Shown in pieces: positions 27,689 to 36,461 of a stretch of DNA of 64,000 nt. Made by a program: the position numbers and the translations under genes. The stretch lies in NCBI GenBank assembly GCA_030431715.1, contig JAUIIO010000006.1, positions 1 through 64,000 of the forward strand. The letters run 5' to 3'. The notes beneath the pieces are model-generated. The model was not told the origin of the DNA and made no database searches. It was given only the letters and a program-made list of their open reading frames with translations. How positions within the stretch are numbered: the stretch's first letter is position 1; every line of letters begins with the position of its first letter. The stretch is from a bacterium (GTDB taxonomy: Bacteria; Bdellovibrionota_C; UBA2361; RFPC01).

Positions 27689-27710
27689 TTATCCACTGCG
27701 AAGTGGATAA
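27689..27710. promoter_or_regulatory. Perfect hairpin with DnaA-box-like arms
   Basis: TTATCCACT-GCGA-AGTGGATAA forms a 9-bp perfect stem with a GCGA loop, 38 nt past the stop of the gamma-carbonic anhydrase gene. The arms match the DnaA-box consensus TTATCCACA at eight of nine positions. It may serve as terminator of the leftward pdhA-pdhB-carbonic anhydrase transcript, although no T-run follows. TAATCCACT (about 27632) and TGTGGGGAA (27713-27721) nearby are looser matches. The rest of the 212-nt gap is AT-rich. Confidence 0.4.
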
Positions 27711-27747
27711 GCTGTGGGGAAGTAGTGCAGGTAGTTGAATACAGGAA

Positions 27748-28272
27748 TCACTCGGAGGTTAAATGTTCTTTATACCAGAGTCCCGTTGAAACATAGTGCT
27801 CAACACCGGTAACGGCAAACGCCCGTTCACTTTCAGAAACCTCACGCTTCACGGAAGCCGGTGCTCCGTGTGCAAGCATGCCCTCTGGAATTTCTTTGCC
27901 AATTGGCACAAAGCTTTTAGCCCCGACAAGTGCCCTCTTACGAACAATCGCATTATCTAATACAACAGCCCCTATCCCGATAAGCGCCTCATCCTCAACA
28001 GTACACCCGTGAAGAATCGCACCATGACCAATGGTTACTTCTCGACCAAGCACACAGGGGCCGAGCCCCCTAGAAGTGTGAAGCACAGCGTTCTCTTGAA
28101 TATTCGTTTTGTCTCCGACAATGATAGGGTTAATATCACCTCGCAAGACCGCGCCAAAGAACACCGATACATTATCACCGAGAGTCACATCACCGATAAT
28201 CCATGCAGTAGGGGCAATGAAGCAGTTTTTGCCAAGAATAGGCTCTTTGCCGCGATACGGAGCAACGGGCAT
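27748..28272 (-). CDS. Gamma-carbonic anhydrase family protein
   Basis: A 174-residue left-handed beta-helix protein. The hexapeptide-repeat pattern covers about residues 20-130, and metal-ligand positions of the gamma class are visible: H in QENAVLHTSRG, and two in VTIGHGAILHGC. The family (YrdA/CaiE/Cam-like) includes zinc or iron carbonic anhydrases and proteins of uncertain activity; the key catalytic acid loop of Cam is absent, as in YrdA. It lies 9 nt after the pdhB stop and is the third gene of the leftward PDH operon. Confidence 0.88.
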   Translation of the reverse strand: MPVAPYRGKEPILGKNCFIAPTAWIIGDVTLGDNVSVFFGAVLRGDINPIIVGDKTNIQENAVLHTSRGLGPCVLGREVTIGHGAILHGCTVEDEALIGIGAVVLDNAIVRKRALVGAKSFVPIGKEIPEGMLAHGAPASVKREVSESERAFAVTGVEHYVSTGLWYKEHLTSE

Positions 28273-28281
28273 AAGACAATA

Positions 28282-29307
28282 CTATTTATAGAGTACTTTT
28301 TTTACTTCTTCGATAATCTTATCTTCGGACGGAAGAACTACTGTCTCCAGCGCTTTAGAATAAGGCATTGGAACATCAAGAGACGATACGAGACCCACAG
28401 GGGCATCCAGCTCGTCGAAGATCTCAGTAGTTATCAGATGACTGATGAAGGCACCAAAACTCGCCACTGGGTGTTGTTCTTGGACTACTACCACACGGTT
28501 TGTTTTTGAAACCGATTTAAAGATTGCTTCCTTATCAAGTGGACGAAGAGTTCGAAGATCAACTACTTCAGCAGAGATACCTTCTTTTTCAAGCTTCTCC
28601 GCAGCATTCAAAGTCATGAAAACATTCTTTGACCATGTAATAAGTGTAACATCAGATCCTTCCTTCTTAATGTCAGCAACACCAAGAGGAATAGTATATT
28701 CTTCCTCAGGAACCGGGCCCTTCAAACTGTACGTGAGCTCCGACTCAAAAAACACCACCGGGTTATCATCACGAATAGAGGTCTTAAGAAGTCCTTTCAT
28801 GTCATACGGCGTCGCCGGGCAAACAACCTTAAGCCCAGGTGTGTAGGCATAAAAGTGCTCAAATGAATTCGCGTGCTGTGCACCAAGTTGATAGGCCGCA
28901 CCGCCGGCACCGCGAAAGACAGCAGGAACACTAAGCTGCCCTGCGGACATAAGATGCGCCTTGGCTGCTGTGTTCAAGATCTGATCGATGGCAACAAGCG
29001 AAAAGTTAAAGGTCATAAATTCTATGATTGGGCGAAGTCCCATCATAGCCGCCCCAACGCCTATGCCTGCAAAACCATTTTCAGCAATAGGAGTATCAAT
29101 AACACGCTTCGGGCCAAATTCATCTAGCATCCCTCGTGAACACTTATAGGCACCGTTATATGATCCTACTTCTTCACCCATAAGGAAGACACTTGGGTCA
29201 TGCCTCATCTCCTCTGACATCGCTTCACGTAGCGCATCACGTATAGGGATCTCTCTCATAGCTTTCTCTTCCTTAACATCACTCTGAAGTTCTTGACCTG
29301 TTTGCAT
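28282..29307 (-). CDS. pdhB: Pyruvate dehydrogenase E1 component, beta subunit
   Basis: A 341-residue transketolase-like beta subunit of the E1 heterotetramer. Family blocks: AMSEEMRHDPSVFLMGEEVG (about residues 29-48), GPKRVIDTPIAENGFAGIGVGAAMMGLRPI, EFMTFNFSLVAIDQI, FRGAGGAAYQLGAQHANSFE, PGLKVVCPATPYD, and EVVDLRTLRPLD. It oxidatively decarboxylates pyruvate with PdhA and passes acetyl to E2. Start at 29307 has GGGGG upstream; an internal ATG at 29259 is the alternative. It follows pdhA by 11 nt. No E2 or E3 gene lies in the window. Confidence 0.93.
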   Translation of the reverse strand: MQTGQELQSDVKEEKAMREIPIRDALREAMSEEMRHDPSVFLMGEEVGSYNGAYKCSRGMLDEFGPKRVIDTPIAENGFAGIGVGAAMMGLRPIIEFMTFNFSLVAIDQILNTAAKAHLMSAGQLSVPAVFRGAGGAAYQLGAQHANSFEHFYAYTPGLKVVCPATPYDMKGLLKTSIRDDNPVVFFESELTYSLKGPVPEEEYTIPLGVADIKKEGSDVTLITWSKNVFMTLNAAEKLEKEGISAEVVDLRTLRPLDKEAIFKSVSKTNRVVVVQEQHPVASFGAFISHLITTEIFDELDAPVGLVSSLDVPMPYSKALETVVLPSEDKIIEEVKKVLYK

Positions 29308-29318
29308 ACTACCCCCTA

Positions 29319-30281
29319 CTAATAAAGTTCATTATTTATGTAGGCATAATTTGTAGCCGTTTCTGGATCTGGAAATGGTGACTCCTCGGCAAATTTCACG
29401 GCTTCTGCAATTTCAGCCTCAATGTCTTGTTCGATCTGACTCTTAATAGAATCCATACCGAGCGAAATCATCTTCTCACCAAGCACCTTAATGCTATCTC
29501 TTGCCTTTACCTGCTCAACATCTTCTTTCGTACGGTACTTTGCAGGATCCGCCATCGAATGACCACGGTATCTATAAGTATTTACCTCAATAAGCGTTGG
29601 CAAACGCTTCTCGCGCGCTCTTTGAACTGCCGCATGTACGGATGAACGTACTGCAAATATATCGTGACCATCTACTGAGTCTCTTGCCATTGGGTAGCCA
29701 AGAGCACGGATTGAGAGATCTTCCGTCGGGAACGTCTTATGGAGCGGTGTACCCATAGCATAGTGATTGTTTTCAATAAGGTAGATAACAGGAAGATCCC
29801 AAAGGGCTGCCAGCGATAACCCTTCATGAAACGATCCAATGTTTATCGCGCCGTCTCCCATAAAACACAGCGTTACAGAATCCTCATTGTTGTACTTCTG
29901 CGCGAATGCAACACCAGCGGCAACTGGTACCTGCGCACCAACGATCCCCCATCCTCCGAGAAAGTTTTTTTCAGGGTCATAGAAGTGCATAGAACCACCG
30001 CGTCCTCTTGCACAACCTGTGTCCTTACCAAGAAGTTCAGCCATTCCTGCTTTAGGCGATCCACCACTTGCAAGATAATGTCCGTGACAACGGTAAGCAG
30101 TCATCACCTGATCCCGACTCTCAAGAACCGACAACGCTCCTACAGCAACGGCCTCCTGACCAATGTAGAGGTGTAAAAAGCCACCTATCTTTCTTTCTGT
30201 ATATAGTCTGGCTGCCTCTTCTTCGAATCTTCTGATAAGCAGCATTTTCCTGTAGAGGTCTGATACGAGCTCCTGATCCAT
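29319..30281 (-). CDS. pdhA: Pyruvate dehydrogenase E1 component, alpha subunit
   Basis: A 320-residue thiamine-diphosphate enzyme subunit. RRFEEEAARLYTERKIGGFLHLYIGQEA opens the protein (about 18-45), followed by TAYRCHGHYLASGG, GRGGSMHFYD, the TPP motif GDGAINIGSFHEGLSLAALWDLPVIYLIENN, and YRYRGHSMADP with the phosphorylation-loop residues. ATG at 30281 (MDQELVSDLY) has AGGAAG upstream and fits the family; a longer start at 30413 would run through a promoter region. It forms E1 with PdhB. Confidence 0.93.
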   Translation of the reverse strand: MDQELVSDLYRKMLLIRRFEEEAARLYTERKIGGFLHLYIGQEAVAVGALSVLESRDQVMTAYRCHGHYLASGGSPKAGMAELLGKDTGCARGRGGSMHFYDPEKNFLGGWGIVGAQVPVAAGVAFAQKYNNEDSVTLCFMGDGAINIGSFHEGLSLAALWDLPVIYLIENNHYAMGTPLHKTFPTEDLSIRALGYPMARDSVDGHDIFAVRSSVHAAVQRAREKRLPTLIEVNTYRYRGHSMADPAKYRTKEDVEQVKARDSIKVLGEKMISLGMDSIKSQIEQDIEAEIAEAVKFAEESPFPDPETATNYAYINNELY

Positions 30282-30407
30282 GAACTTCCTTCTTTGTGAA
30301 TGCTCTTTTAAGCATGTATATACACCCGTGTTCGTCCTAGCAGACGCTAAGGGACAAACAATCAGCCATATATGAGTATTAAGTACAGCTGCAAATTGCA
30401 ACTCTCT

Positions 30408-30436
30408 TTGCAATGAAACAATGTTTTATATATATT
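30408..30436 (+). promoter_or_regulatory. Promoter of the RuvC-like gene within a TTGCAA dyad
   Basis: TTGCAA (30408-30413) and TATATT (30431-30436) with a 17-nt spacer resemble a housekeeping sigma promoter, 52 nt before the RuvC-like ATG. The -35 box is one half of an inverted repeat ATTGCAA-CTCTCT-TTGCAAT (30395-30414), so a dimeric regulator could cover it. The half-site matches that upstream of the COG0523 gene near 49616. Confidence 0.4.
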
Positions 30437-30487
30437 CTACTTTCACAATTTCTCCCCTCCTGCTTTCACTATATTATAGAGAGAATC

Positions 30488-31111
30488 ATGAGCATTAAGA
30501 GACTATTTGCCGTAGATCCCGGACTTACAAGTTCCGGCTGGGCCCTTTTTAACCTTAAAGATGAGAAGTTACTTGCAGTTGGACGAGTGGCATCACTGCC
30601 GCCTTCTAACCCTCTCGCTATAAGGCTTGAGGATCTACAGCGTAAAATAGCCAGTGTATTTGACCAGGTAAAACTCTGCTCCAGTGACGTACTCGTCTGT
30701 GAAGCACCTACTACAATGCGCGATCCAAGAGCCGCCTTTCTTGTAGAACAGGTCCGGGGCATCTTTGAAACCATTGCGAGACAACGTCTGACAAAAGTTC
30801 CCGGTCGAATTAATCCACGAACAGTCCACTATGAAGTTATGGGACTTCGTGGGAAGCAACTGAAGCGTGAGATAGTTAAAGCAACCGCCGTTAGCATCGT
30901 TGACAATCTCTACTCCACTTCGCTTCGTGACATCGGTTTCCCGCTAGAGAACGGATCGCTTAAAAAGCATCAGGACGTTGTTGACGCTATACTCGTTGGA
31001 GCCTGCGGGCTCGCTAGGATCACCCAATCACAAAATGCAGGGGAACCTCTTGAAGTATTCTTCTCCCAAAATAAAAAAGCTGGATCAGCTACAGGCTGGC
31101 AGATAAAGTAA
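30488..31111 (+). CDS. RuvC-like Holliday junction resolvase/RNase H-fold nuclease
   Basis: A 207-residue RNase H-fold protein. The first strand carries the catalytic Asp in FAVDPGLTSSGWALF (about residues 6-20), typical of RuvC. VLVCEAPTT supplies the second acid, and KKHQDVVDAILVGACGL (about 164-180) the last acidic pair on the C-terminal helix, in the RuvC order D-E-(H/K)-D. The basic loop LRGKQLKREIVKATAVS precedes it. It differs enough from E. coli RuvC (173 aa) that a related resolvase is possible. ruvA and ruvB are not adjacent. The ATG at 30488 was preferred to 30413 because it starts the domain. Confidence 0.65.
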   Translation: MSIKRLFAVDPGLTSSGWALFNLKDEKLLAVGRVASLPPSNPLAIRLEDLQRKIASVFDQVKLCSSDVLVCEAPTTMRDPRAAFLVEQVRGIFETIARQRLTKVPGRINPRTVHYEVMGLRGKQLKREIVKATAVSIVDNLYSTSLRDIGFPLENGSLKKHQDVVDAILVGACGLARITQSQNAGEPLEVFFSQNKKAGSATGWQIK

Positions 31112-31115
31112 CGCC

Positions 31116-32237
31116 ATGATGACACACTGTATTCGACTTTCTTCTCTGCTTATTACTCTTTCTCTATGTGCTTACACTTTTGTGTCGCCTTCAACTCTGC
31201 AGAGTCAGGATCGAATAGACCTTGAAAGCATGCCAAAGGACGATCCTGTTGATCTGACCGTATGTACTCAGAATCTGAACAACTACGGTAGTGTTCGAAA
31301 CATGGCACGCCGCCTTCGGGGATTTACCTCTGACGATATCGAACTTAAAGTACAGGGCATTATACAGCGATTTATAGATGCCAAGTGCGATGTCATTGCC
31401 GTTCAGGAACTTCTGGCGTCAACCGAAATTGCTGGGAAAGAGATCCTTGGCGAGCTTGCTGATAGGTTAAAGGAGAAAACAAATAGAGTCTTTATTCCTA
31501 TTGCAGGCCCATCAAACGACAAAGTCGCGAGACTCGGATTTCTTGTTGCCACCGACAGAGCAGAGCTTATTTCTACGATCTCTTATTCTAAGGCAGAACT
31601 TCCAAAGATCTCAGCCGAACAGAGAGCAAGATACTTCTCTAGAGGCCCTCTAGAGATTGAAATTAAAGTCAAGCCACGTGACCGAGGGCTTAGTAAAACT
31701 ATTGTACTTGTGAACTTTCACTTTAAGTCCAAGATCTTTAACAGTCACGATCCCGTGGATCTCGAGTGGGAAACTTCGCGAATGGAGATGGCTGAGGCTC
31801 TCCGACGTATCGTTATAACCAGACACCAAAAGGATTACACAAAGACAAAGAAGCTCATTGTACTTCTTGGAGACAGAAATAGTCACTTTGATTCAGCCAG
31901 TGCTCAGATCCTTCAGGGAAAAATCACCCTTGCTGATTTCCAAGAAGAAGCACCGTGCCGCCTAAGCAAGCGCGGCATGCCACTCTGTAAAGCAATGACG
32001 GCTAAGCCAATCGAATTTGCAAGTGCTTTGCTGAGCGATCCTGAAACACGTCAGCTTCCAGGAACTTATCGATTTGAAAATACTATTTCATGGTTAGACG
32101 ACATCCTTCTTCCACCACAGTCGCTCCCATTTGTAAGGACCCACCCGGCTGATGAGACAGACTACAACAGTGGCCTAATCTATAAGCCCGAAGAGGCTTC
32201 TGACCATGCGCTCGCCTATGTGCGTTTTAATTGGTAG
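31116..32237 (+). CDS. Exported endonuclease/exonuclease/phosphatase family protein
   Basis: A 373-residue protein with an N-terminal signal (about residues 1-30) and an EEP (DNase I-like) fold. Catalytic-type motifs: VCTQNLNNYG (Asn), CDVIAVQELLAS (Glu, Mg ligand), NFHFKSK (His), LIVLLGDRNSH (Asp/Asn), and SDHALAYV (final Asp-His). Such proteins cleave nucleic acids or phosphodiesters outside the cytosol; the substrate cannot be told. It starts 4 nt after the RuvC-like gene, so both may be cotranscribed. The 3' end overlaps the convergent acylase gene by 11 nt. Confidence 0.8.
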   Translation: MMTHCIRLSSLLITLSLCAYTFVSPSTLQSQDRIDLESMPKDDPVDLTVCTQNLNNYGSVRNMARRLRGFTSDDIELKVQGIIQRFIDAKCDVIAVQELLASTEIAGKEILGELADRLKEKTNRVFIPIAGPSNDKVARLGFLVATDRAELISTISYSKAELPKISAEQRARYFSRGPLEIEIKVKPRDRGLSKTIVLVNFHFKSKIFNSHDPVDLEWETSRMEMAEALRRIVITRHQKDYTKTKKLIVLLGDRNSHFDSASAQILQGKITLADFQEEAPCRLSKRGMPLCKAMTAKPIEFASALLSDPETRQLPGTYRFENTISWLDDILLPPQSLPFVRTHPADETDYNSGLIYKPEEASDHALAYVRFNW

Positions 32238-34437
32238 CAGGTGACACCAGCGGATACAGCTCCTTAACCTTCTCCTCGGTAAGCGGCATCTGAAGATACT
32301 CTTTCTTATTCCAGAGGATGATCTGATCTTGAAAATGCTCACTACCGATCCAGCCATCTTGTCCTCCTAAAAGCACAAAGAAATTCGCATCGGGGCTCGA
32401 GAGGTCAGAGATGTGTCTGGACTGAGAGCCAAATCGAGCTGAATGAGGCTTTGCATCAATGAGAGAATGCTGGCTCTTCATTAACGTCTCTCTACTTCCA
32501 GAGGCAGCCAAGTCATCAAGGAGATACCGCTCTCCAACAAACGGGATTCGACTAAAAAGGTGGCCAACTCTTAGACGGTGCACCTCGCCCCATCTGCGAT
32601 CTCTTTCGCTCTCTGCACGAAGAGCTGAGAGTGCTTCTTCTAGAAGCTCACGTTTCTGCGCCTCTTTAAGACCATCGAATTTCTCAAAAAACCTCCGAGA
32701 GAAGAGACCAAGTCGCTGGTAAAGACTTACAATATTTTCATCTTCAGACTCTGTATCTTTGAAGATACCGTACAGCTCTCCGTAAACAGACTCAAAGAGC
32801 GTAGCGCCCTCTGAGCTCTCAGTATATTCTCCGTTCCAACTTTGCAGCTTCTTCACCTCATCTTGGCTAAATGCCTCTGGCAAATACTCTCTCACACGCG
32901 ATAGAAATTCTTCCTTAAAGAGATAGCTCTGTCTGGAATAAACATCGGTCTGAAGTGTCACAAGATCTGAAACCTCTATTTTTTCTCTGGCAGAAAGCAG
33001 CTCATGAATTCTATCAACTCGCTGAGGAGGCGAGAAAAACCATCCTACTCGAGGAGACTGTCCGGGAATGGGGTCATTATTTGAAGAAGCTAAAATACCG
33101 TCTTTGGGAGTCGCCGGCTGTGGCAGATCGGTACTTCCTAAAAGACGAGACCACGCCTCATCACTCTCTTTCATACTTACCCAAAGTGCCTGAGGGGCAG
33201 CTGTTAAACGCTTAGGGAGCGTTGTTGCAAGAATATGCCCCACATTCCCAGAGATATCGGCATAAAGAATATTTAGTGCAGGTAGTGCATAACCTTTGAA
33301 AAGTTCTCTTACGTTTTCCCCGTTGGGTGCTCTCATGAGCTTAAGAAAAGGAGTGATGTCATCTGAAGGCAACATACCTGTCCAGCGAAGGGCTATATCC
33401 TTTCCGTCAGGAAAATCAAAGACTTCAAGATCTGAGACGATAGGCCCATAAGGAGTAATTCGTAGATCTTCACTATCATTAAACCACCAACGAATATCAA
33501 AATGCTCTCTGCGTACACCTACCTCGTTCTTATCAATCTCAGTGACATCAACAAAGTCACTTGTCCACGCCCGCATGTTTGTCCCCCCCCACGAGAACGC
33601 ACCACTACGTGCAGGCGCAAATGTGGGCACCCCGGGAACACTCATCCCTACGACGTTATATGACGGAGAAGAGATACCACTTAATAACCAGAAGTTTGGA
33701 AAGGTGAATCCTAAGTGGGGATCGTTTGCAACAAGCGGGGCGCCACTTGCAGATCTGCCAGAAGGCACTACCACTGAATTACTTCCCCACTTTGCAGTTA
33801 CTTGCAGAACGTTAAAGAAATCCTGTCTAGCGTCTTGGTCCTTGGCCTTTAAGAGGCCCAGCATTGCAAACCAATTAATATCAGCTCCCGCAAGCCTTGC
33901 CAGAGCAAGGGAATCTTCAACCTGCCACGGCTCATCCTCAATACCCAAAACGCTATACTCGTGTGGGAGCTGCTTTGCGTTGCTCTTAAAAAAGTTTACG
34001 CCTCTTGCAAAATCATGTAGCCAGCTCTTTGTCTCGTTCGGCAAAAGCTTAACAGACTCTCTTGAAACTTGTGCGACCCCAAGGCTTCGGAGCGCAACAT
34101 CAACATCATAAGCGAGAGGGCCAGCCATCTCAGAGAGGCGCCCTGTTGCGATACGCTTTAAAATCTCCATCTGGCCAAGTCGTAAATGCGCGTGAGCAAT
34201 ACCAGTTAGAAACGCAGCGTCACGGTCAGAGCGAGCGATAACGTAAGGAACGTGATGACTATTCCAACGAATATGTGAGCCCTGCTCAACAGGAAGTGCA
34301 GGTAGATTTTCAAGCTGCTGAAGGCGCACCGAACCAGGGACCGGCTCAGGCATCCGCTTAAACACAGAGCAAGAGACTTGCAGCAACAGTGTTAACAGTA
34401 AAAGAGAGTAAGATCTGAATGGTATACGGTCTATCAT
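32227..34437 (-). CDS. Penicillin acylase family amidohydrolase (Ntn hydrolase)
   Basis: A 736-residue precursor of an N-terminal-nucleophile hydrolase. A lipoprotein-type signal (LLLLTLLLQVSC) is followed by the alpha segment HIRWNSHHVPYVIARSDRDAAFLTGIAHAHLRLGQME. The autocleavage/nucleophile site is KWGSNSVVVP (Ser near residue 228), and SGAPLVANDPHLGF and FSWGGTNMRAWTSDF carry the beta-subunit oxyanion and substrate-side residues. Such enzymes in Gram-negatives cleave acyl-homoserine lactones or other N-acyl amides; substrate unknown. The start ATG at 34437 lies in a long hairpin; a GTG at 34455 is possible. Confidence 0.85.
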   Translation of the reverse strand: MIDRIPFRSYSLLLLTLLLQVSCSVFKRMPEPVPGSVRLQQLENLPALPVEQGSHIRWNSHHVPYVIARSDRDAAFLTGIAHAHLRLGQMEILKRIATGRLSEMAGPLAYDVDVALRSLGVAQVSRESVKLLPNETKSWLHDFARGVNFFKSNAKQLPHEYSVLGIEDEPWQVEDSLALARLAGADINWFAMLGLLKAKDQDARQDFFNVLQVTAKWGSNSVVVPSGRSASGAPLVANDPHLGFTFPNFWLLSGISSPSYNVVGMSVPGVPTFAPARSGAFSWGGTNMRAWTSDFVDVTEIDKNEVGVRREHFDIRWWFNDSEDLRITPYGPIVSDLEVFDFPDGKDIALRWTGMLPSDDITPFLKLMRAPNGENVRELFKGYALPALNILYADISGNVGHILATTLPKRLTAAPQALWVSMKESDEAWSRLLGSTDLPQPATPKDGILASSNNDPIPGQSPRVGWFFSPPQRVDRIHELLSAREKIEVSDLVTLQTDVYSRQSYLFKEEFLSRVREYLPEAFSQDEVKKLQSWNGEYTESSEGATLFESVYGELYGIFKDTESEDENIVSLYQRLGLFSRRFFEKFDGLKEAQKRELLEEALSALRAESERDRRWGEVHRLRVGHLFSRIPFVGERYLLDDLAASGSRETLMKSQHSLIDAKPHSARFGSQSRHISDLSSPDANFFVLLGGQDGWIGSEHFQDQIILWNKKEYLQMPLTEEKVKELYPLVSPATN

Positions 34438-34467
34438 CAGTGAGAAGTCTATCACTTCTCACTGATG
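34435..34467 (-). terminator. 14-bp perfect hairpin after gltA, over the acylase start
   Basis: CATCAGTGAGAAGT and ACTTCTCACTGATG pair perfectly around a five-base loop, 27 nt past the gltA stop and ending on the acylase ATG. As read leftward it may halt gltA transcripts or hide the acylase start; a T-run is missing, so terminator status is uncertain. Confidence 0.45.
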
Positions 34468-34493
34468 TTTAGAAATGTCAGCAGTGTTACAGA

Positions 34494-35780
34494 CTAGCGC
34501 TGATTTATGGGAACGTAGACTTGTTCCTGTGGGCCAGTATACACCTGTCTTGGTCGTCCGATTCTGTTTGAAGGATCCTCAGTGTATTCCTTAGCGTGAG
34601 CTATCCAGCCTGGCAGCCTTCCTAGAGCAAACATCACCGTAAAAGCATTTACAGGGATACCCATCGCCTTATAAATAATTCCGCTGTAGAAATCTACGTT
34701 CGGATAGAGACGCTTCTCCTTGAAATAATCATCGTTGAGCGCCGCCTCTTCTAGCTCTTGCGCAATATCAAGAAGCGGATCCTCGAGGTTGAGCTTAGAA
34801 AGAAGAGCATCACACTTCTTCTTAATAATCTTAGCTCTTGGATCGAAGTTCTTGTACACACGGTGACCAAAGCCCATGAGCCTAAAGCCGCTCTCTTTAT
34901 CCTTGGCCATTGCCACATATTTCTTCACATTGCCACCATCTTGATGGATCTGCTGAAGCATTTCGATAACGCTCTGGTTCGCGCCACCGTGCCTGTGCCC
35001 CCAAAGAGCACAGATACCCGAAGCAATAGTTGCAAACATATTTGAGAGACTACTGCGAACAAGTCGGACCGTTGAGGTCGAACAGTTCTGCTCGTGATCA
35101 GCGTGAATGATGAGCAAGGTATCAAGCGCCTCTACAAGGACCGGGTCAATCTCATACTTCTCTACCGGGAGACCAAACATCATCTGAAGAAAGTTCTCGC
35201 AGTAGTTTAGAGAATTGTCCGGGTACATAAATGGCTGCCCAACAGACTTTTTATACGCCCAAGCAGCAATGGTAGGTAGCTTGGCCATAAGACGTATACT
35301 GTTAAGGTATGACGTCTCTTCAGGATTGCCGACCTCATCCTGATAAAAAGATGAAAGTGAGCAAACCACTGACGCAAGGATTGCCATAGGATGGGCATCA
35401 CGAGGAAATCCGTCATAGAAGCTTTTCACATGCTCATAGAGCATCGTGTGGCGAGTAATCTCTTTTTGGAAATTCGTTAACTCAGTCTGTGACGGAAGTG
35501 TGCCATTGATAAGCAGGTAAGATGTTTCAACAAAGGTCGACTTTTCCGCGAGCTCCTCAATAGGAATTCCACGGTAACGAAGTATCCCCTTCTCCCCGTC
35601 GATAAAAGTTATGGCACTACTACAGCTCCCTGTATTGCCGTAACCAGAATCTATAGTAATAAGCCCCGACTCTGCACGCAGCTTTGAAATATCTAGGGCA
35701 CGCTCGCCCTCACTACCTACTACAACAGGTAACTCTATCGTTGTTCCATCGGAGAGCTTAACCTCTGCTTTTTCAGTCAT
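34494..35780 (-). CDS. gltA: Citrate synthase
   Basis: A 428-residue hexameric-type citrate synthase, making citrate from acetyl-CoA and oxaloacetate. Key segments: ITFIDGEKGILRYRGIPIEELAE (about residues 57-79), ALWGHRHGGANQSVIEML (active His), LMGFGHRVYKNFDPRAKII (second His and Arg) and NVDFYSGIIYKAMGIP (Asp). Both length and the N-terminal beta domain match proteobacterial GltA. GGGAT precedes the ATG. It stands alone upstream of the acylase gene, with a hairpin between. Confidence 0.96.
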   Translation of the reverse strand: MTEKAEVKLSDGTTIELPVVVGSEGERALDISKLRAESGLITIDSGYGNTGSCSSAITFIDGEKGILRYRGIPIEELAEKSTFVETSYLLINGTLPSQTELTNFQKEITRHTMLYEHVKSFYDGFPRDAHPMAILASVVCSLSSFYQDEVGNPEETSYLNSIRLMAKLPTIAAWAYKKSVGQPFMYPDNSLNYCENFLQMMFGLPVEKYEIDPVLVEALDTLLIIHADHEQNCSTSTVRLVRSSLSNMFATIASGICALWGHRHGGANQSVIEMLQQIHQDGGNVKKYVAMAKDKESGFRLMGFGHRVYKNFDPRAKIIKKKCDALLSKLNLEDPLLDIAQELEEAALNDDYFKEKRLYPNVDFYSGIIYKAMGIPVNAFTVMFALGRLPGWIAHAKEYTEDPSNRIGRPRQVYTGPQEQVYVPINQR

Positions 35781-35898
35781 CTTTGATCCCTTTTGTCGTA
35801 TAATGAGTATCTATTAGTAAGAATACTTAAATGCCCCGGAAGATACATAAAAATGCACCTTCTTCGCATATTTCCAAAAGCTCACACCGGGGTCTTTA

Positions 35899-35928
35899 TT
35901 GACTCACCGTGAATACTCATTCTAGTAT
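35899..35928 (+). promoter_or_regulatory. Candidate promoter of the GroES-like gene
   Basis: TTGACT (35899-35904) and TAGTAT (35923-35928) with an 18-nt spacer give a fair sigma-70-type match. A second candidate nearer the gene (TTCACC at about 35972 with TTATAT) is also possible. No CIRCE heat-shock element is seen. Confidence 0.35.
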
Positions 35929-36047
35929 CGAGTACTTACTGAGCACAACAGCAGAGGGAGTCTGAGAGAATTGTTCACCCCTTTCGCTTAACGCTGTTAT
36001 ATTTTAGTCGGAATAATATCCATACCTGCACAACGAAGGATAACTAC

Positions 36048-36452
36048 ATGACTCATAATGAAGACGAAAAAGGCTCCGGAGGCACCACATCTACAGGCCC
36101 AGAGAAGATCTCAGCACGGTACAACTCCAAAAAAACTATTCGCCGGATAAATCCTCTCGGTATGAGAGTCTTGGTAAAGATTCGCGACCTTGAAGAAACA
36201 ACTGAAGGTGGTCTCTACCTTCCAGAAAATGCCAGAAGCAAAATGTCAGAGAGCGTACTTGCTGAAGTGCTTGAAGTGGCAAGTGCTATCGATGAAGATA
36301 CTGATGAAGAGGCAAATATCAGCGGCATTCCGCACGGAGCTCTGGTATTAATAGAGAAAGGAATCGGCGTTTGTGTCCCGTGGGATGATGCCTTGAGAGT
36401 AATAGAAACCAAAGATGTACTGGGAATTGTGAACGAAGTAGAACTAGTATAA
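36048..36452 (+). CDS. GroES-like co-chaperonin with N-terminal extension
   Basis: A 134-residue Cpn10-family protein. The core starts at about residue 37: INPLGMRVLVKIRDLEETTE, then the mobile loop EGGLYLPENARSK and the roof/barrel strands VLAEVLEVA, GALVLIEKG and DVLGIVNEVEL. Normal GroES is 94-100 residues, so this has an extra, polar N-terminal tail (MTHNEDEKGSGGTTST...). No groEL is adjacent, unlike canonical groESL. It could be a second, specialised co-chaperonin or the only one. Confidence 0.8.
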   Translation: MTHNEDEKGSGGTTSTGPEKISARYNSKKTIRRINPLGMRVLVKIRDLEETTEGGLYLPENARSKMSESVLAEVLEVASAIDEDTDEEANISGIPHGALVLIEKGIGVCVPWDDALRVIETKDVLGIVNEVELV

Positions 36453-36461
36453 CACTGAACC

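Noticed and set aside
28009..28509. 166-codon frame opposite carbonic anhydrase and pdhB
   Set aside because: Covers two well-supported genes on the other strand and has no protein-like features.
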